64,000 nucleotides of DNA from Microbacterium sp. MM2322 (GTDB lineage: Bacteria; Actinomycetota; Actinomycetes; Actinomycetales; Microbacteriaceae), in NCBI RefSeq assembly GCF_964186585.1, contig NZ_OZ075067.1, forward strand, positions 1,860,001-1,924,000. The letters run 5' to 3'. Made by a program: the position numbers and the translations under genes. Under the pieces are notes generated by a model. The model saw only the letters and a list, made by a program, of their open reading frames with translations, ran no database searches and was not told the origin of the DNA. This document shows positions 41,562 to 52,200 of the stretch, piece by piece (positions within the stretch are counted from its first letter, which is position 1; every line of letters starts with the position of its first letter).

Positions 41562-42381
41562 GCGGCTTCTTCGCCGCGACAGCCGCACGGTAGAGGTCTC
41601 GCGAGGGCAGTCCGGTCTCTCGCGAGACCTCACCGGCGGCATCCTTCAACCGCACGCCCGACGCCACGAGGGCCTGCACCTGGGCGACGGCATCCTCCTC
41701 GCTGACGGCTCGGACGCTCGCCCCCTCGACCACCACGACGATCTCGCCGCGGACGCCCGGTGCGGCCCAGGTCGCGAGCTCGCCGAGCGGGCCGCGGACG
41801 ACCTCCTCGTGCAGCTTCGTGAGCTCGCGGCAGACGGCCGCGCGGCGGTCGGCACCGAACGCCTCCGCCATCGCGGCGAGAGTCTCCGCCAGGCGCGACG
41901 GAGCCTCGAAGAAGACCATCGTCCGCGCTTCCGAGGCCAGTGAGCCGAACACCGTCCGCCGGTCCCCCGCCTTTCGAGGGGCGAAACCCTCGAACGTGAA
42001 CCGGTCGGTCGGCAGGCCGGCGAGCGCGAGCGCCGTGATGACCGCGCTCGGTCCGGGGAGCGCCGTCACGTCGACACCGCGCTCGACGGCCTCGGCGACC
42101 ACCGCATAGCCCGGATCGCTGACCGTCGGCATCCCGGCGTCGCTGAGAAGGAGGACGTCTTCCTCGGCGGCGAGCGCGACGAGCTCGGCGGCCCGCTGCT
42201 TCTCGTTGTGGTCGTGGAGCGCGATCAGGCGCGGCCGGTTCGCGATTCCCAGCGCCTGCAGGAGGCGCTGCGTGGTCCGGGTGTCCTCGGCGGCGACGAT
42301 CGTCGCCTGTTCGAGGGCGGTGCGGAGGCGACCCGTCGCGTCGCCCAGATTTCCGATCGGAGTCGCGGCGAGGATCAGCAC
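41551..42381 (-). CDS. rsmI: 16S rRNA (cytidine 1402-2'-O)-methyltransferase
   Basis: RsmI 2'-O-methylates C1402 in the decoding centre. The 276-residue tetrapyrrole-methylase-fold enzyme shows ILAATPIGNLGDAT at the very start, AAEDTRTT, LLSDAGMPTVSDPG and VFFEAPSRL, plus a C-terminal helical domain. The start is GTG at 42381, 6 nt after TATGCT on the minus strand, which implies a leaderless mRNA. It is divergent from the mannosyltransferase gene only 23 bp away. Confidence 0.94.
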   Translation of the reverse strand: MLILAATPIGNLGDATGRLRTALEQATIVAAEDTRTTQRLLQALGIANRPRLIALHDHNEKQRAAELVALAAEEDVLLLSDAGMPTVSDPGYAVVAEAVERGVDVTALPGPSAVITALALAGLPTDRFTFEGFAPRKAGDRRTVFGSLASEARTMVFFEAPSRLAETLAAMAEAFGADRRAAVCRELTKLHEEVVRGPLGELATWAAPGVRGEIVVVVEGASVRAVSEEDAVAQVQALVASGVRLKDAAGEVSRETGLPSRDLYRAAVAAKKPLSP

Positions 42382-42387
42382 CGCCCC

Positions 42388-42397
42388 AGCATAGGCT
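42388..42397. promoter_or_regulatory. Overlapping -10 boxes of divergent leaderless genes rsmI and PMT
   Basis: TAGGCT (42392-42397, plus strand) lies 7 nt before the mannosyltransferase GTG at 42405; TATGCT (42393-42388, minus strand) lies 6 nt before the rsmI GTG at 42381. The boxes overlap by 2 bp and the whole interval between the start codons is 23 bp. Confidence 0.6.
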
Positions 42398-42404
42398 GGT
42401 CGCC

Positions 42405-43997
42405 GTGAGCTCGACCGTGGAACCGCTGCTGCCCGCGGTTGCGCCACGGCCCCGTCTCGACGCTCGCATCGATGCCTGGCGGAGCCGGATCGTCGCCGTC
42501 CCCGCGACGTCCTGGGTCGCCCCGCTCCTCGTGACGCTCCTCGCCGGCATCCTGCGGTTCTGGAACGTCGGCCATCCGCACGCGATCGTCTTCGACGAGA
42601 CGTACTACGTGAAGGATGCCTGGAGCCAGTGGAACCTCGGCTACGCCGCCACGTGGCCCGATGAGGCGGACCAACGCTTCGCGGCGGGCGAGACCGACAT
42701 CTACACGCGCGAGCCGAGCTTCGCCGTCCACCCGCCGCTCGGGAAGTACCTGATCGGCGCGGGCATGGCCCTGTTCGGACCGACGTCGTCCTTCGGATGG
42801 CGCTTCGCCGTTGCGCTCGCCGGTACGCTCACCGTCCTCGTCCTCTATCTCATCGCGTGGCAGCTGACCCGTTCCGTCGCCTTCAGCACCGTCGCGGGGG
42901 GGCTCCTCGCCATCGACGGGCTCGCGATCGTCATGAGCCGGGTGGCGATCCTCGACATCCTCCTCACCTTCTTCGTGCTGCTCTCGGTCTGGTTCGCCCT
43001 GCTCGATCGGCGGCGTCACCTCGACCGCCTCGCCCGAGCCATGCTGCGCCGGGATGCCGCGGGCCGTGTCCCGTGGTGGGGCGCGGTGCTGTGGTGGCGG
43101 CCGTGGCTGTTCGCCGCGGGCATCGCGGGCGGGGCGGCGTGCGGCGTCAAGTGGTCGGGTGCGTGGGTGCTCGCCGCTCTCGGGCTCTACGCCGTCGTCA
43201 GCGACGCCCTCGCCCGTCGCCGCCTCGGCGTCTTCTTCTGGCCGGCGGATGCCGTCCGCCAGGGCGCGGTGTCGTTCGTGCTGCTCGTGCCGGGCGCCGT
43301 CCTCGTCTACCTGTCCTCGTGGATCGGGTGGCTGACGACCGACGGCGGCTACGGACGGCACGCGGTGGACGGCACCCCCGCACAGGGATTCTGGTCGTGG
43401 GTGCCCCTGCCACTCCAGAACCTCTGGCACTACCACGAGTCGATCTACACCGCGACGGCGGAGATCACGTCATCCCACCCCTACGCGAGTCCCGCCTGGC
43501 AGTGGCCGCTGCTGCTCCGGCCCACCTCCATGTACGTCGGCAACACCGCGGACGGGACCGACGGCTGCGCGAGCGCGCGAGGCTGCATCGAGATCCTGTA
43601 TTCGATGCCGAACCCGCTGCTCTGGTGGCTCGGCGTGATAGCCGTCCTGTGGCTGGCCGTTCACGGCGCCCGCACCCGCGACTGGCGAGCCGGGATCGTC
43701 CTCGTCGGCGTCGCAGCGACATATGTGCCGTGGCTCTTCTACCCGAGCCGAACGATCTTCCAGTTCTACACGGTCCTGACTCTGCCCTTCATGGTGCTCG
43801 CGTTGACGTTCGCGCTGCGGGCGCTCTGGGGTTCGGGGCGCGTCGAGACGCCGCGTCGGATCGCGGGACGGCGGGGCGTGCTCGGCATCCTGGCACTGAT
43901 CGTGGCGCTGTCGGTGTTCTGGTACCCCCTGTGGGCGGCCATCAGCGTGCCGTGGGAGTTCTATTGGCTGCACAACTGGCTCCGCGGATGGGTCTGA
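42405..43997 (+). CDS. Protein O-mannosyltransferase (PMT family)
   Basis: This polytopic membrane enzyme of 530 residues transfers mannose from polyprenyl-phosphate mannose to Ser/Thr of exported proteins. The first external loop has the catalytic acidic pair in FDETYYVKDAW (about 62-72), followed by HPPLGKYLI and about ten further helices, with a C-terminal PMT_4TMC region (FWYPLWAAISVPWEFY). GTG at 42405 is 7 nt after TAGGCT and likely leaderless. It lies next to the surface-protein cluster, whose largest protein ends in a Thr-Pro tail of the kind such enzymes modify. Confidence 0.92.
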   Translation: MSSTVEPLLPAVAPRPRLDARIDAWRSRIVAVPATSWVAPLLVTLLAGILRFWNVGHPHAIVFDETYYVKDAWSQWNLGYAATWPDEADQRFAAGETDIYTREPSFAVHPPLGKYLIGAGMALFGPTSSFGWRFAVALAGTLTVLVLYLIAWQLTRSVAFSTVAGGLLAIDGLAIVMSRVAILDILLTFFVLLSVWFALLDRRRHLDRLARAMLRRDAAGRVPWWGAVLWWRPWLFAAGIAGGAACGVKWSGAWVLAALGLYAVVSDALARRRLGVFFWPADAVRQGAVSFVLLVPGAVLVYLSSWIGWLTTDGGYGRHAVDGTPAQGFWSWVPLPLQNLWHYHESIYTATAEITSSHPYASPAWQWPLLLRPTSMYVGNTADGTDGCASARGCIEILYSMPNPLLWWLGVIAVLWLAVHGARTRDWRAGIVLVGVAATYVPWLFYPSRTIFQFYTVLTLPFMVLALTFALRALWGSGRVETPRRIAGRRGVLGILALIVALSVFWYPLWAAISVPWEFYWLHNWLRGWV

Positions 43998-44011
43998 GCA
44001 CCGCCCGTCAG

Positions 44012-44017
44012 TAGGCT
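44012..44017 (+). promoter_or_regulatory. -10 box TAGGCT, leaderless promoter of the FHA/kinase cluster
   Basis: TAGGCT is followed by GAACAC (6 nt) and the GTG at 44024. The next start/stop junctions up to the transglutaminase gene are tight, so this is a candidate promoter for a message of at least 13 kb. Confidence 0.55.
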
Positions 44018-44023
44018 GAACAC

Positions 44024-45127
44024 GTGTTCCGATACCCCACCCCGACGCTCGCCGCCGAGGCGGGGTATGCCATCGCCGGCGACCGGTTCGCCATCCTGCT
44101 CGGTCCCGGCGTCGCCGAGGGCGTCATCGCCCGCCTGTGGAACGCCGCGGCCGCCGAGACCGCCGTGCTCGAAGACGTCCTGAGCGTGCTCGTGGCCGGC
44201 GGCATCCACGACCTGCCCGACTTCGCCGTCGCCGAGTTCCCCGACGACGACACCCAGCCGGTGCGCGTCGCCGTCCGCGGCACCGCCGTGGTCGAGACCT
44301 CCGACCGCACGCGGGTGTCGGGCGCCGACGCGCGGACCTGGATCGAGACGGCGCTCGCGGGGGCCGTCGGCATCCGCCTCGTCCTTGAAACGGGAAGTCC
44401 CGGAGGCGACCTGCTCCCCCTCGGGCTCGGTGCCACGCGGGCCGACGAGCTCTCGTGGGGACGGCCCTTCCCGGCCGGCCGCGAGCCGGAGGCCGACGTC
44501 ACCCCCGCCGCCGAGGGCGAGGCTCCGCCGGGAACGCTCGCCCCCGTGACCGTCGCCGTGCCGGTCGTCGCACCCTCCGTCGCCCCCGCGCCGGCGCCGT
44601 CGACCCTCCGCGGCGAGGAGATCGACGTCCTCGAGACCATCTCCGTCGACCGCAGCCTGTTCGCTCGTCCCTATGACGACGACGAGGAACTCGAGCTTCC
44701 CGACTTCCTGCGCGAGGACGACGTCCACGAGGTACCCGACGACCGCACCCTCTTCGGCTCGCGCCGCTCGAGCGCCGTCGCGGCCTACGGCCTCCGCCTC
44801 CCCGGCGGGCGGACCGTGCCGCTCGACCGGCCCGTCGTCCTCGGCCGCGGCCCCCGACCCGGAAAGCACCCCGGTGCGCGGATCGAGCAGGTGGCCTCGC
44901 CGCACAAGGAGATCTCGGGAACGCACCTCGAAGCCGTCCTCGACGGAGCGACGCTCGTCGTCCGAGACCTCGATTCGACCAACGGCACGATCGTCCGGCC
45001 TCCGACGGGCGCGGCGGCGCTCCTTCGCAGCGGCGCTGCCTCTCGTGTGCCGCTCGGGACCGAGCTCGACCTCGGCGACGGTGTGACGGCCGTCTTCGAC
45101 ACGCTCGATTCCCCGACGGCGGGATGA
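44024..45127 (+). CDS. FHA-domain protein, first gene of the kinase cluster
   Basis: This is a predicted cytosolic adaptor of 367 residues. The first 150 residues form an unrecognised alpha/beta domain; a long acidic Pro/Ala linker follows (about 150-240); the C-terminal FHA domain (about 258-360) has GRGPRPG, SGTHLE and STNGT, all the residues needed to bind phosphothreonine. The linker carries PDDRTLFGSRR, with Thr242 in a D-D-x-T setting shared with other proteins of the cluster, and a Ser version (VDRSLFARP) just before it. The stop overlaps the kinase ATG by 4 bp. It probably recruits phosphorylated partners to the kinase. Confidence 0.88.
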   Translation: MFRYPTPTLAAEAGYAIAGDRFAILLGPGVAEGVIARLWNAAAAETAVLEDVLSVLVAGGIHDLPDFAVAEFPDDDTQPVRVAVRGTAVVETSDRTRVSGADARTWIETALAGAVGIRLVLETGSPGGDLLPLGLGATRADELSWGRPFPAGREPEADVTPAAEGEAPPGTLAPVTVAVPVVAPSVAPAPAPSTLRGEEIDVLETISVDRSLFARPYDDDEELELPDFLREDDVHEVPDDRTLFGSRRSSAVAAYGLRLPGGRTVPLDRPVVLGRGPRPGKHPGARIEQVASPHKEISGTHLEAVLDGATLVVRDLDSTNGTIVRPPTGAAALLRSGAASRVPLGTELDLGDGVTAVFDTLDSPTAG

Positions 45128-46281
45128 CCGTCCGCGTGTCCAGCAGGCTCCCCTCCACGCCACCCGGACTCTCCGGGTTCACCTATGTCCGTCCCCTGGG
45201 TGCGGGCGGCTTCGCGGACGTGTTCCTCTTCGAGCAGAACCTCCCCCGACGCCCCGTCGCCGTGAAGGTCCTCCTCGAGGACGTCGTCGACGAGAACGTC
45301 CTCCGCATGTTCAACGCGGAAGCCGACGTCATGGCCCGGCTGAGCGCGCACCCGTCGATCCTCACGATCCACGAAGCATCCGTCTCCGCCGACGGACGGC
45401 CGTACCTCGTCATGGAGTACTGCCCGACCTCCTTCACCCACCGCTACCGCCGCGAGGAGATCCCCGTCGCGGAAGTGCTGCAACTCGGGGTGAAGATCGG
45501 TTCGGCCCTCGAGACCGCGCATCGAGCCGGGCTCCTGCACCGCGACATCAAGCCCTCCAACATCCTGGTCACCGCCTTCGGGTCGCCCGTCCTCTCGGAC
45601 TTCGGCATCGCCACGGCCGTCGAGGCCCGCCCCGACACCGAGGAGGTGTTCGCGATGTCGGTGCCCTGGTCGGCGCCCGAGATCGTCGACGAGCGGGTGT
45701 CAGGATCGATCGCAGCGGAAGTCTGGAGCCTCGGCGCCACCGTCTACTCGCTCCTCGCCGGCCGCAGCCCGTTCGAGCGCCCCGGCCGCGGCCAGAACAC
45801 GCGCGAACAGTTGAAGGCCCGCATCCGCAAAGCGGCGTACACCCCCATCGGTCGCGCCGACGTCCCGACCGAACTGGATGCCGTCCTCGCCCGCGCCCTG
45901 CACCGGGACCCGTCCGCGCGCCACCCCTCGGCCGCCGCGTTCGCCCACGACCTGCAGCTGATCCAGCACCGCATGGGCGTCCCCCACACTCCCCTCGAGG
46001 TCGCCGTGGACGAGTGGGCGGCAGCGGGAGCGGCCGTCGACTTCGCCGACGACCGGCCGCGCGGTCCCGTCCGCCCCGCGCTCGCGTACGCATCCGCACG
46101 CCCCGAGCGGCGCCGGCCGGCACCGCAGCGCCGTCCCGATGAGGGAACGATCCTGGCGGGGGCGGAGCAGGAGTCCCGGATGACGCGCGGCGCGATCATC
46201 GCGCTGACGGTCGGCGCGGGGGCGCTGGTGGCTCTCGCCGGAGCGGTGACGACGTTCTTCCTCCTCGGCGGGGCGGGCTGA
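45124..46281 (+). CDS. Membrane Ser/Thr protein kinase
   Basis: This Hanks-type kinase of 385 residues has its catalytic domain at about 20-285: glycine loop LGAGGFADV, Lys in AVKVLLED, HRDIKPSN with the catalytic Asp, SDFGIAT and SAPEI. A Pro/Arg-rich linker holds PDEGTILAG (Thr342) just before one C-terminal transmembrane helix (about 355-377); only a few residues lie outside, so there is no PASTA or other sensor domain. Sensing must therefore be by partners such as the giant protein encoded next. It overlaps the FHA gene by 4 bp and its TGA is directly followed by the next ATG. Position matches pkb2 of the bifidobacterial PFNA cluster. Confidence 0.93.
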   Translation: MTVRVSSRLPSTPPGLSGFTYVRPLGAGGFADVFLFEQNLPRRPVAVKVLLEDVVDENVLRMFNAEADVMARLSAHPSILTIHEASVSADGRPYLVMEYCPTSFTHRYRREEIPVAEVLQLGVKIGSALETAHRAGLLHRDIKPSNILVTAFGSPVLSDFGIATAVEARPDTEEVFAMSVPWSAPEIVDERVSGSIAAEVWSLGATVYSLLAGRSPFERPGRGQNTREQLKARIRKAAYTPIGRADVPTELDAVLARALHRDPSARHPSAAAFAHDLQLIQHRMGVPHTPLEVAVDEWAAAGAAVDFADDRPRGPVRPALAYASARPERRRPAPQRRPDEGTILAGAEQESRMTRGAIIALTVGAGALVALAGAVTTFFLLGGAG

Positions 46282-49200
46282 ATGGCGCGCGGCACCGGAG
46301 AGACGCCCCGGGTACGACGGTCGACGTGGATCGGCGCAGGCGCCGTGACCGCCGTCATCGCCGTCGTCGGGACGCTCGCGGTCGTCTGGCCCGGCTACGA
46401 CGCGCAGCAGACACCCGTCGACGACCCGACGGTCTGGGCGCTGCAGACCGGCTCCGGGAGCGGCTACGCCCGCGTCAATCTCGACCTCGGCGAGGTCGAC
46501 ACGGTCAAGCAGGTCGTCAACGGCACGCAGGTCGCCCAGACCGCCGACCGGTTGTTCGTGTTCAGCGAGGGCGGGTCGGCGTTCTCCGACGTCGACCTCG
46601 CCCAGCCCGCCGACCTCACCGGTGAGGACGAGGATGCCTCGGCTCCGACGCCCGCGGGAACCGTCGAGATCGTTTCGGCCGGCGACGCCATCGTGTACCG
46701 CACCGAAGGGGGCGGGGTCTTCGGCGCGACCCTGTCGAGCGGAGGCGCGGCATCCCCCATCGACCCGTACGCCGAGATCGAACGCACCTCGGACGAGCAG
46801 GCGCCGCGGTTCTCGGCATCCGCCGTGGCCGTCGACGCGGACGGCATCGTGTACGCCTACTCCGCCGCCGAGAAGGTGATCGTCCGCGCCGACGCGGCCA
46901 CGGGGCGCATCCTCGACCAGGAGGAGACACCCATCGCCCCCGTCGATGCGCAGCTCAGCGCGGTCGGAGGGCGGTGGGTCCTCTACGACGTCGCGACGGG
47001 CGATGTCGCGATCGCGGATCGCGACGACGTCGTGCCGACGACGCCGACGACCGGCGCCCTGCTGCAACGCGCCGCGACGGGCGGGGACGGCGTCATCATC
47101 GCCGATCCGAGCGGCATCACCCGGGTACCGCTGGACTCCGGCGGCGCCGAGCGGCCGCTCGATTCCGCCGGTCTCGGCACCCCCGCCGTCCCGATGCCGG
47201 CGGGGAGCACGGTCCACGCCGCGTGGCTCGGCGACGGCCTCGGCGGAGGGACTCTCTGGTCGAGCGCACGCCCCGGCGAACGGACGCCGCTCGACTACGC
47301 CGGCGCGGACATCGGTGACGCCGTCGATCCGGTCTTCGTCGGCAACGGCTCGCGCCTGGCCCTGAACGACCGCGGGTCCGGCTGGGTCTGGCGCGTCCCC
47401 GACGGCGCGCTCATCCCGTCGTCGCAGCAGTGGCGACCCGAGGACACGAGCGAGGCCGCGCCCGACACCGACGACACCGTCGAGCGGGTGCTCGAGCCCC
47501 AGCCTCCCGTCGCCGTCGACGACGAGTTCGGGGTGCGCGCCGGATCCGTCGCGCTCCTGCCCGTCCTCCTCAACGACCACGACCCCAATGAGGACGTCCT
47601 CAGCATCGACGTCGGCGGATTCGACGGGGTGGATGCCGCCTTCGGCACCGCGACCGTGACGGGAGCCGAGCAGCAGGTCGCACTCAACGTCGCACCGGAC
47701 GCCACCGGCACGACGACATTCCGCTACCGCGTCACCGACGGCACATCCGCCGGTGGGCGCCTGTCGGAGTTCGCGACGGTCACGGTCCGGGTCGTGCCCG
47801 AGGAGGACAACGCGGCCCCGGTCTGGTGCGGAGTCCCCGGATGCCTCGCCACGTGGCCGGCCCTCTCGGTCGCTCCCGGCGGCACCGTATCGGCGGACCT
47901 CCTGCGCGGCTGGGTGGACCCCGACGGCGACCCCGTCTACCTCGCCGGCATCGAGGGCGCTCCCTCCGTGGGGACCGCGACGACCTCTCCCGAGGGCGAG
48001 TTCACCTACCAGCACCCCGACCCGAGCGCGACGGAGGCTGCCAGCATCCCCGTTCCCGTCATCGTCTCCGACGCCCGGGGCGCGACGACGACGCAGGCGG
48101 TGACGGTGCAGGTCACCCCCAGCCCCGAGCTCGCCGCCGAGTCGTTCGCCGTGACGGGCGTCGTCGGCGAACCCCTCGACGTGGACTTCACCCCGTACGT
48201 GACGGGCGCGGCGGGACCGCTCACCCTCGGGTCGCTCGTCGCGCTCGATGCGGACCGCGCGACCGTCACACCGAACCCCTCGACTCTTCGCATGAGCTTC
48301 GTTGCGAGCGAAGCGGGGTCCTACGTGGTGCAGTACTCCGTCCGCGACGGCGTGGGCGAGGCATCCGCCATCGTCCGTGTCACCGTCCGCGATCCGGAGG
48401 ACACGGTCGTGACGACGCCGCCGTTGACCGCGTTCGTCCGCCCCGGCGAGGATGCGACGATCGACGTGGCATCGGCCGCCGCGAACCCCGCGGGGCTCGT
48501 GCTCCTGCTCGACGACATCCGTCCCGACAGCGACCCGACCGCGTCTCTCAGCGTCGACCTGGTCGGGCAGAGCCTGCTCCGTGTCAGCGGTACCACCGAC
48601 GACGGCACCCCGGGACGCCTCGGCGTCGTGCGGTACCGGCTCACCGACGGCGGTCAGGATGCGGCGGGCGCAGAGGGCGAGGTGACCGTCATCCTCCTCC
48701 CCGCGGGCTCGGCGGAGCAGCCGATCGCGGTCGACGACGCCGTCACCGTTCGCGGCGGGACCCAGGTCGACATCCCCGTCCTCGACAACGACCGCACCCC
48801 GACCGGAGCGCTCATCGCGCTCGACCCGTCGTCGATCGTGAACGAGACGGGCGGCGGGCTCGCCTTCGCATCGGGACGTGTCCTCCGGTATCTGGCGCCG
48901 CGCGACGCGGGAACCTATGCCCTGACCTACACGATCTACCGGCTGGGCTTTCCCGAAGTGACCGACACCGCTCGGGTGACGATCACCGTCACGGGTGGCG
49001 ACGACAACCGCGACCCGATCCCCCGCACCCTCGTCGGACGGGTCGTGGCGGGGCAGTCGGTGACCATCGGCTTCGATCGCTACGCGGTCGATCCCGACGG
49101 CGACGACGTCTCGCTCGACACCATCACGACGCAGCCCGCGCAAGGCTCGGCGACCATCTCGGCGGATGGGCAGTCGATCGTGTACTCGAGCCGCGAGGGC

Positions 49201-52200
49201 GTGTCGGGTCAGGTGCGCTTCGGCTATCAGGTGAAGGATGCCCGTGGCCGGACGGGCGTCGGCGAGGTCCGCATCGGCGTCATCGCCCGCCAGAGCGATC
49301 CGAGCCCGGTCACGTTCAGCGACTACGTCCAGGTGCAGGCCGGGACCGACAGCACGGTCGTCGTCCGCCCCACCGACAACGACGTCGACCCGTTCGGCAG
49401 CCCGCTCGAGCTCACCGATCTCGTTCCGAACGCCCCCGAAGCGAGCCCCGAGTTCGCGGCGCTGGCCGATCGCGTCACCGTCCAGGACGACAGGGTGACC
49501 ATCGTGGCGGGGACCGCGCTCGGTACCTTCTCGTACTCGTACGAAGTCGCCAACGGGGACGGCGACACGGCTATCGGCCTGCTCGTCGTGAAGGTGGTCC
49601 GCGACCCCGTCCCCGACCATCCGGTCGTCGCCGACACCGTCCTGACGATCGAGGACCGCGACCGGTTCCCCGCCGGGGTGGACGTCCTCAGCGGGAACGT
49701 CGCGTGGGACGCGGGCGACCCCTCCGCACTCACCCTCCGCCTCTGGGGCGACCCGGGGGACCTCCGTGTCTCGGGGTGGAAGGTCTCGGGCGAGCTTCCG
49801 AAGAAGACCCGCCTCATCCCGTTCGAGGTGACCGGCACCGCCTACGACGGCACGGAGGTGACGACCTACGGCTTCCTCCGCGTGCCGGGGACGGACGAGA
49901 TCCGGCTCACTCTCCGCGCCGGTATCGAGCCGCTCCGGGTCGCGGAGGGCGAGAGCGTCGACGCCGACCTCTCCGATCTGGTCGTCCTCCCCGACGACGC
50001 GACCCTCGTCGTGGATCGCAGCGGCACCAAGGCCGGCGGCGCGCGGAAGGATGCCTCGTGCCGGGTCGTGTCGGGAAGCACCATCCGCTACTCGGCGGGC
50101 CGAGGGGCGCCCTGGTCCGATTCGTGCATCGTCGCGGCACGGCTCGCCGGCCAGGAAGAACCCACCTTCCTGACGCTCGGCGTCGCGGTCGACGCCGAGA
50201 CGCCGCAGCCGTCGTTGCGGAGCGCCTCGCTCGGAGTCCGTCCCGGCCAGACCCAGACCTACGACCTGACCCGCATGGTGCGCTGGGCGGGAGTCGCCGA
50301 CGAAGAGTCCCTCCGATTCGACATCGCCTACACCGGCGACCAGTTCGAGGTCACCGCGAAGGGCTCCGTCGTGACCGTGTCGGCGAGGGATGAGGCGCGT
50401 CCCGGACGCGAGGAGCAGGTGAGCGTGTCGCTCCCGAGCCACCCCGACGCGAGCGCGACGAGCCTCGTGCTCACGGTGGGGCCGTCGCCCTCCGTCCTCC
50501 CCCGCGGCGGGTCGGCGGTGAAGACCTGCTCGCAGTCAGATGGTCAGTCCTCCTGCACCATCGGGGTCGTCGGAGCGGACGGCGAAGTCAACCCGCTCCC
50601 GGGTACGCCCCTGCGGGTCGTGCGGGCGGCGAGCGCGGGCAACTGCGCGGGAGTCCGATTCACGCCGGCCGGCGACCGCGCCGTCCGTGCCAGCTGGAGC
50701 TCGGACGCCGAAGGCGCGGCACGCTGCGCGGCGACGTTCGTGGTCGAGGATGCGCAGGGCCGGCAATCCAGCGGCGACCGCAACGGCTCGATCGTCCTCG
50801 ACCTGCGCGGTCTGCCCGCGAACCCCACGCGTCTCGAGTGGACGTCGTACACCGAGAACTCCGTGAGCCTGCGGGTGACCTCGGATGCGGGTTCCTACCC
50901 GACGGTCCAGGGATACCGGATCACGTCGGGCGGGCGCGAGGTCGCGACCTGCCCTGCCTCGGGCGTCTGCGCGCCGATCTCCGCGCCCGTCGGCGAACAG
51001 CGCGTCTACGAGGCTCGCGCCGTCAACGACGTCGGCTCCTCGCGGGGCGTCGTCCGCACCCAGGCGTGGGCGTACCGGCCGCCGTCCCGCCCTGCCGCTG
51101 CGAGCTTCGTGCCCGTGCCGAACGGACGCGACGGCGGGCTGGCCACCATCACCGTGACGGGGCTCGACGACACGACCGGGAGTGTCCGCCTGTCGGGCGG
51201 TGTCGCGGGGAGCGAGACGCAGCCGGTGCGCGGCGGCTCCGCGACGTTCACGGGATACCGCGTGGGGTCGAACACCCCCCAGAACCTCACCGCCACACCG
51301 CTCACCGAGTTCGACCTGCCGCGGATCGCCGGCGGTTCCAGCGAGGGCAGGTCGCTCGACGTGCGTGCCCACGGCGTCGGCGCTCCCGGCATCGAGCTGA
51401 CGCAGACGACGACGTCCGATTCGATGACGGTGACCGCGCGGGTGACCGCGGAAAGCGCCGACACGGCGGCGCTGTTCGGCTTCAGCGATGCGTCGGCGGA
51501 TCGCTGCACGCCCGACTCGCGCGACGCGCAACGGACCTTCCCCGCGGAGGCGTTCCAGGAGAAGACGGTGTACGTCTGCGTGACGAGCACGTACGACGGG
51601 CAGGACGGGTTCGGGGTCACGACCGACCAGATCACCGCCCGTCCGACCGGCGCCGTCGCGGCTCCGCAAGAGCTCACCTACACGGTGTCCCCCACCCCGA
51701 CTCCTCGCCCGGGAGGCGGATTCGTCTACAGCGCGAGCGATCACAGCGACCCGGGCCGGCCTCCGTTCGAGGGTGCGCGTCTGCAGTACCTCCTGAACGG
51801 CGACGTCGTCCGCTCCTTCACCCCCCGCGCCAACGAGGCGCAAGACCGGTGGAGCGCGAGATGGTGCGACACCTTCCTCGGCCTCCCCGGCGAGTGCTCC
51901 GACCCCACCCCGATCGTCCCTGCCCGAGGGAGCGCCGCCTGGCCCGTGGCCGTGGCGACGGACGATCTGCCCGCATGCCGGTCCGACGAGGCGGCGCCGG
52001 ACTGGTTCCCCCGCGGAATCGGCACCGATGTGGCATCCGTCGACACGAACGTCACCGAGGGATCCCTCGGACCGGAGCGCGTCGACTACACCATCCGGTG
52101 GATGGGCGAACTGCGCGAACTCGACCCGCTCACCGTCGGGGTCGATTGTCGACAGGTCGAGCCGACCCCCACGCCGACGCCGACCCCCACGCCCACCCCG

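Noticed and set aside
45700..50442. A 1580-codon open frame on the minus strand
   Set aside because: It mirrors the codon pattern of the giant surface protein and kinase; the composition is rich in Arg, Gly, Asp and His with no motif.
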